NCBI GenBank assembly: GCA_946479015.1
Contig: CAMLEQ010000131.1
Span: forward strand, 1 to 9,288
Direction of reading: 5' to 3'
DNA length: 9,288 bases
Origin: an uncultured Gemmatimonadota bacterium
GTDB lineage: Bacteria; Gemmatimonadota; Gemmatimonadetes; Gemmatimonadales; Gemmatimonadaceae
This document shows, one piece after another, positions 6,780 through 9,288 of this stretch. Each line of letters starts with the position of its first letter. The stretch's first letter is position 1. The translations under genes were made by a program, and so were the position numbers. Below the pieces are notes generated by a model. That model did no database searches. It had not been told where the DNA came from and saw only the letters and a program-made list of their open reading frames with translations.

Positions 6780-7328
6780 ATGTCGCAGTCGCTCGCTACG
6801 CCGCTCGCCCGTGTGGCACTCGGTGCCGCCGTGCTCCTCGCCGCCTGTGGCGGCAGCTCTACCGGTCCGGGCTCGCCGTCGCCGACCACCTCCATCGTGG
6901 GCGTGTCGCCCGCCGGAGGTGCCACGAACGTCTCCGTGAGCACGGTGGTCACCCTACACTTCGATCACGCCATGATGCCCGGCATGGAGCAGTACGTCGC
7001 CCTGCATCGCGACAGCCTGCTCGGCCCGCTCGTGCCGGGCACGATGGCGTGGTCGGATGACCGGATGCGCCTGACGTTCACCCCCGCCTCGCCACTCGCG
7101 CCCCACACCACGTACGTGCTGCACATCGGCGGCGGGATGACCGACAGTACCGGCACGCCGATCGACTACGGCCGGTGCCCGGGGTTCGGCGGTCAGGGCG
7201 TGACGGGCGGGATGATGGGCGATCCCGAGCACATGGGCGGTGGCCACATGGGCGGTGGCGAGATGGGCCCCGGATGGCAGGGGCACGACGGCGGCTACGG
7301 GATGGCATTCGTCTTCACGACGGCGTGA
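6780..7328 (+). CDS. Ig-like (Big_5-type) lipoprotein with Met/His/Gly-rich insert
   Basis: A 182-residue lipoprotein. The signal peptide ends in the lipobox LAAC with Cys23 as lipidated residue, followed by a Ser/Gly/Pro linker. Residues about 38-128 form a bacterial Ig-like domain of the Big_5/SbsA-N kind: SIVGVSPAGGATNVSVSTVV, then TLHFDHAMMPGM, LTFTPASPLAPHTTYVLHI and the TDSTGTPID turn. Such domains normally end in a last beta strand, here GMAFVFTTA (174-182). Between the turn and that strand sits a 45-residue insert rich in Met, His and Gly (MMGDPEHMGGGHMGGGEMGP) that looks like a metal-binding loop. The protein probably sits on the periplasmic face of the outer membrane, or is surface-exposed, and binds copper; this is inferred. 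Its 3' end overlaps the convergent RND pump gene by 34 bp. The domain call is good, the function a guess. Confidence 0.78.
   Translation: MSQSLATPLARVALGAAVLLAACGGSSTGPGSPSPTTSIVGVSPAGGATNVSVSTVVTLHFDHAMMPGMEQYVALHRDSLLGPLVPGTMAWSDDRMRLTFTPASPLAPHTTYVLHIGGGMTDSTGTPIDYGRCPGFGGQGVTGGMMGDPEHMGGGHMGGGEMGPGWQGHDGGYGMAFVFTTA
7230..7259 (+). repeat. 15-bp tandem repeat encoding HMGGG
   Basis: Two perfect copies of CACATGGGCGGTGGC, followed by a partial third unit (GAGATGGGC), encode HMGGG-HMGGG-EMG in the lipoprotein insert. The identical bases suggest recent expansion by slippage of a metal-binding repeat. Confidence 0.85.
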
Positions 7329-7332
7329 GCGG
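7281..7332. repeat. Copy 2 of the 52-bp direct repeat (intact gene junction)
   Basis: This segment spans the overlapping 3' ends of the lipoprotein gene (plus) and the RND pump gene (minus) and matches 2338-2389 at 46 of 52 bases in the same orientation. The two copies bracket about 4.9 kb holding the ATPase, the broken small gene, the Spy-like gene and the lipoprotein gene. Confidence 0.75.
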
Positions 7333-9288
7333 TGTGGCGCGCCAGCTCCCACTCTCGCCACAGGGCGTAGATCGCCGGGATCACCAGCAGCGTGAGCACC
7401 GTGCTCGACACCATGCCGCCCACCATCGGCGCGGCGATGCGCTTCATCACGCTCGCGCCGGTGCCGTTCCCCCACAGGATCGGGAGGAGCCCGGCCGTGA
7501 TCGCCGTCACGGTCATCATCTTCGGCCGCACGCGCTCCGCGGCTCCCTCCATCACCGCCTCGTACAGGTCGCGCGGCGACGGCGTCCGCCCGTTGGCCCG
7601 CCGTTCCTCCCAGGCGTGGTCGAGGTAGATGAGCATCACCACACCCGTCTCGGCGGCCACGCCGGCGAGCGCAATGAATCCGATCGCCACCGCCACCGAC
7701 CAGTCGTAGCCGAGCAGCCACACGAACCAGATCCCGCCCACCAGCGCGAACGGGAGTGAGAGCATCACGAGCGCCGTCTCGGCCACGCTCCGGAAGTTCA
7801 AGTAGAGGAGAAGGAAGATGAGCAGCAGCGTCGCCGGCACCACGAGCCGCATCGTGGCCTCGGCGCGCTGCATGTACTCGTACTGCCCGCTCCACTCCAT
7901 CGTGTAGCCCTGCGGGAGCGTCACCATCTGGCCCACCATCCGCCGCGCGTCGGCCACGTAACGGCCGATGTCGCGCCCAGCGACGTCGACGTACACCCAT
8001 GCGGTGGGCTGCGCCCCCTCGGTACGGATCACCATCGGGCCGGGCACCTGCCGAATGGTCGCGATCTGCCCCAGTGGCACCTGGCCGGCGCCGGAGTGTC
8101 CCATCGGCACCAGCACCTCGGCCAGCCGCTCCGGTGTGTCGCGCAGTTCCTGCGGGTAGCGCACGCGCACCGCGTAGCGCTCGCGCCCCTCCACCGTCTG
8201 CGTGATGGTCATCCCGCCGATCGCGGTGGCGATCACGCTCTGCACGTCGCCGACGTTGAGCCCGTGCCGTGCTGCCGCCTCGCGATCGATGGCGATGTCG
8301 AGGTAGTAGCCCGAGACGGCGCGCTCGGCGAAGGCGCTCCGCGTGCCGGGCACCATCCGCACCGCGTCCTCCACCTGCCTGCCGATCGCCTCGAGCGTCG
8401 CCAGGTCGGGGCCGAAGATCTTGATCCCGACCGGCGTCCGGATCCCGGTGGCGAGCATGTCGATCCGTCCCCGGATGGGCATCGTCCACGCGTTCGTGAA
8501 GCCGGGGACGCGCACGGCGCTGTCCATCGCGGCGACGAGCGCGTCCGGCGTCATCCCCGGGCGCCACTGGTCGCGGGGCTTCAGCGTGATCGTCGTCTCG
8601 AACATGTCGAGTCCGGCCGGATCGGTGGCCGTGCTCGCGCGCCCGGCCTTCCCCCACACACGCTCGACTTCCGGGAACCGCTCGAGGATGGAGTCCTGGA
8701 TCCGCAGCGCCTCGCGCGCGCGGGCGATGCTGATCCCGGGCGCGGTGGTGGGCATGTAGAGGACCGTCCCCTCATCGAGCGGCGGCATGAACTCGCTCCC
8801 GATCCGCGACCACGGAATCCAGGTCAACACCAGCGCCACGAGCGCGCCGACGATCACCGGCCAGCGGTTCCGGAGCACGAACGCGATCACGGGCCGGTAC
8901 AGTCGGATGAGCGCGCGGTTCACCGGGTTCGCCATCTCGCGTCGGATGCGGCCGCGGACGAAGAGCGCCATCGTCACCGGCACGAGCGTCACCGAGAGCA
9001 GCGCCGCCCCCGCCATGGCGAACGTCTTGGTGAACGCGAGCGGCGTGAACATCCGCCCCTCCTGCCCCTCGAGCGTGAACACCGGCAGGAAGGAGACGGT
9101 GATGATGAGCAGCGAGAAGAAGAGCGCCGGCCCCACCTCCCGGGCGCTCCGCATCACGAGCGCACGGCGCTCGCCGGCCGGGAGGCGGCCGGTGTCGAAC
9201 GTCGGCGCGCTGCCGGACGACGGCGGCGCGGCCCGCTCGAGGTGCTTGTGCAGGTTCTCGATCATCACGATCGCCGCGTCCACCATCG
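7295..9288 (-). CDS. cusA: CusA-type heavy-metal RND efflux pump, C-terminal part
   Basis: This is the inner-membrane proton-driven pump subunit of a CusCBA-like tripartite complex that expels Cu(I)/Ag(I) from periplasm or inner membrane through the outer membrane. About 664 codons are present; the N-terminal ~400 residues lie beyond the right edge (CusA is about 1050 residues). The visible part opens in helix 4 with MVDAAIVMIEN (Asp3 here corresponds to proton-relay Asp405 of E. coli CusA), then FTLEGQEGRMFTPLAFTK, the second porter half, FALVGGIWFVW, and the closing VRPKMMTVTAITAGLLPILW and MVGGMVSS helices. Counting from these anchors, the E. coli Met573/623/672 binding triad falls on Met178 (YMPTT), Met228 (LDMFETT) and Met277 (GRIDML), all conserved, which favours Cu/Ag over Zn/Co. 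CusB and CusC genes are expected further right. The stop lies inside the convergent lipoprotein gene. Confidence 0.95.
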   Translation of the reverse strand, partial: MVDAAIVMIENLHKHLERAAPPSSGSAPTFDTGRLPAGERRALVMRSAREVGPALFFSLLIITVSFLPVFTLEGQEGRMFTPLAFTKTFAMAGAALLSVTLVPVTMALFVRGRIRREMANPVNRALIRLYRPVIAFVLRNRWPVIVGALVALVLTWIPWSRIGSEFMPPLDEGTVLYMPTTAPGISIARAREALRIQDSILERFPEVERVWGKAGRASTATDPAGLDMFETTITLKPRDQWRPGMTPDALVAAMDSAVRVPGFTNAWTMPIRGRIDMLATGIRTPVGIKIFGPDLATLEAIGRQVEDAVRMVPGTRSAFAERAVSGYYLDIAIDREAAARHGLNVGDVQSVIATAIGGMTITQTVEGRERYAVRVRYPQELRDTPERLAEVLVPMGHSGAGQVPLGQIATIRQVPGPMVIRTEGAQPTAWVYVDVAGRDIGRYVADARRMVGQMVTLPQGYTMEWSGQYEYMQRAEATMRLVVPATLLLIFLLLYLNFRSVAETALVMLSLPFALVGGIWFVWLLGYDWSVAVAIGFIALAGVAAETGVVMLIYLDHAWEERRANGRTPSPRDLYEAVMEGAAERVRPKMMTVTAITAGLLPILWGNGTGASVMKRIAAPMVGGMVSSTVLTLLVIPAIYALWREWELARHTAHAVVKTNAIP

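Noticed and set aside
6954..8657. Minus-strand open frame of 567 codons overlapping cusA and the lipoprotein gene
   Set aside because: It is a shadow in another frame of the cusA strand; Arg/Gly/Ala-rich with no recognisable domain.

Overview
The window is very GC-rich (roughly 70% by eye, not counted) and reads as a chromosomal accessory region of a Gram-negative-type bacterium: it carries an RND efflux pump, an outer-membrane-type lipoprotein and a periplasmic chaperone-like protein. The codon use and the lipoprotein style (a LAAC lipobox followed by GGSSTGPG) would suit Gemmatimonadota or a similar high-GC phylum, but no marker gene here proves this.

Left part (1-2294): the 3' end of an SRPBCC/AHSA1-type gene meets, tail to tail, a HigB-HigA type II toxin-antitoxin pair on the minus strand (higA 416-862, higB 956-1237). 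A perfect 15-bp palindrome (1260-1274), AT-rich against its surroundings, lies just upstream of higB and is the likely HigA operator. Two half-site-like repeats lie between toxin and antitoxin. Divergent from higB is a complete phzF-family isomerase gene (1419-2294).

Middle part (2295-3083): about 790 bp without an intact gene. It holds a 52-bp stretch 46/52 identical to the cusA/lipoprotein 3' junction at 7281-7332, directly followed by the C-terminal stub of a DUF305-like gene and about 500 bp of fragmentary, unassigned sequence.

Right part (3084-9288): a metal (probably copper/silver) resistance module. On the plus strand are a heavy-metal P1B ATPase with an unusual CPD motif and a cysteine-less HMA-like domain, a broken DUF5676-like membrane protein gene that overlaps its stop codon, a Spy/CpxP-like Met/His-rich periplasmic protein, and an Ig-like (Big_5-type) lipoprotein with a Met/His/Gly-rich insert. 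Convergent with these, and overlapping the lipoprotein gene by 34 bp, is the C-terminal ~663 residues of a CusA-type RND pump whose complete methionine triad marks it as a Cu(I)/Ag(I) exporter; its N-terminus lies beyond the right edge.

As a working model, the ATPase moves metal from cytoplasm to periplasm, the Spy-like protein and lipoprotein bind it there, and the Cus pump expels it across the outer membrane. The gene remnants and the direct repeat bracketing the plus-strand half of this module indicate that it was assembled or rearranged by recombination. I see no transposase, integrase, tRNA, rRNA or CRISPR array.
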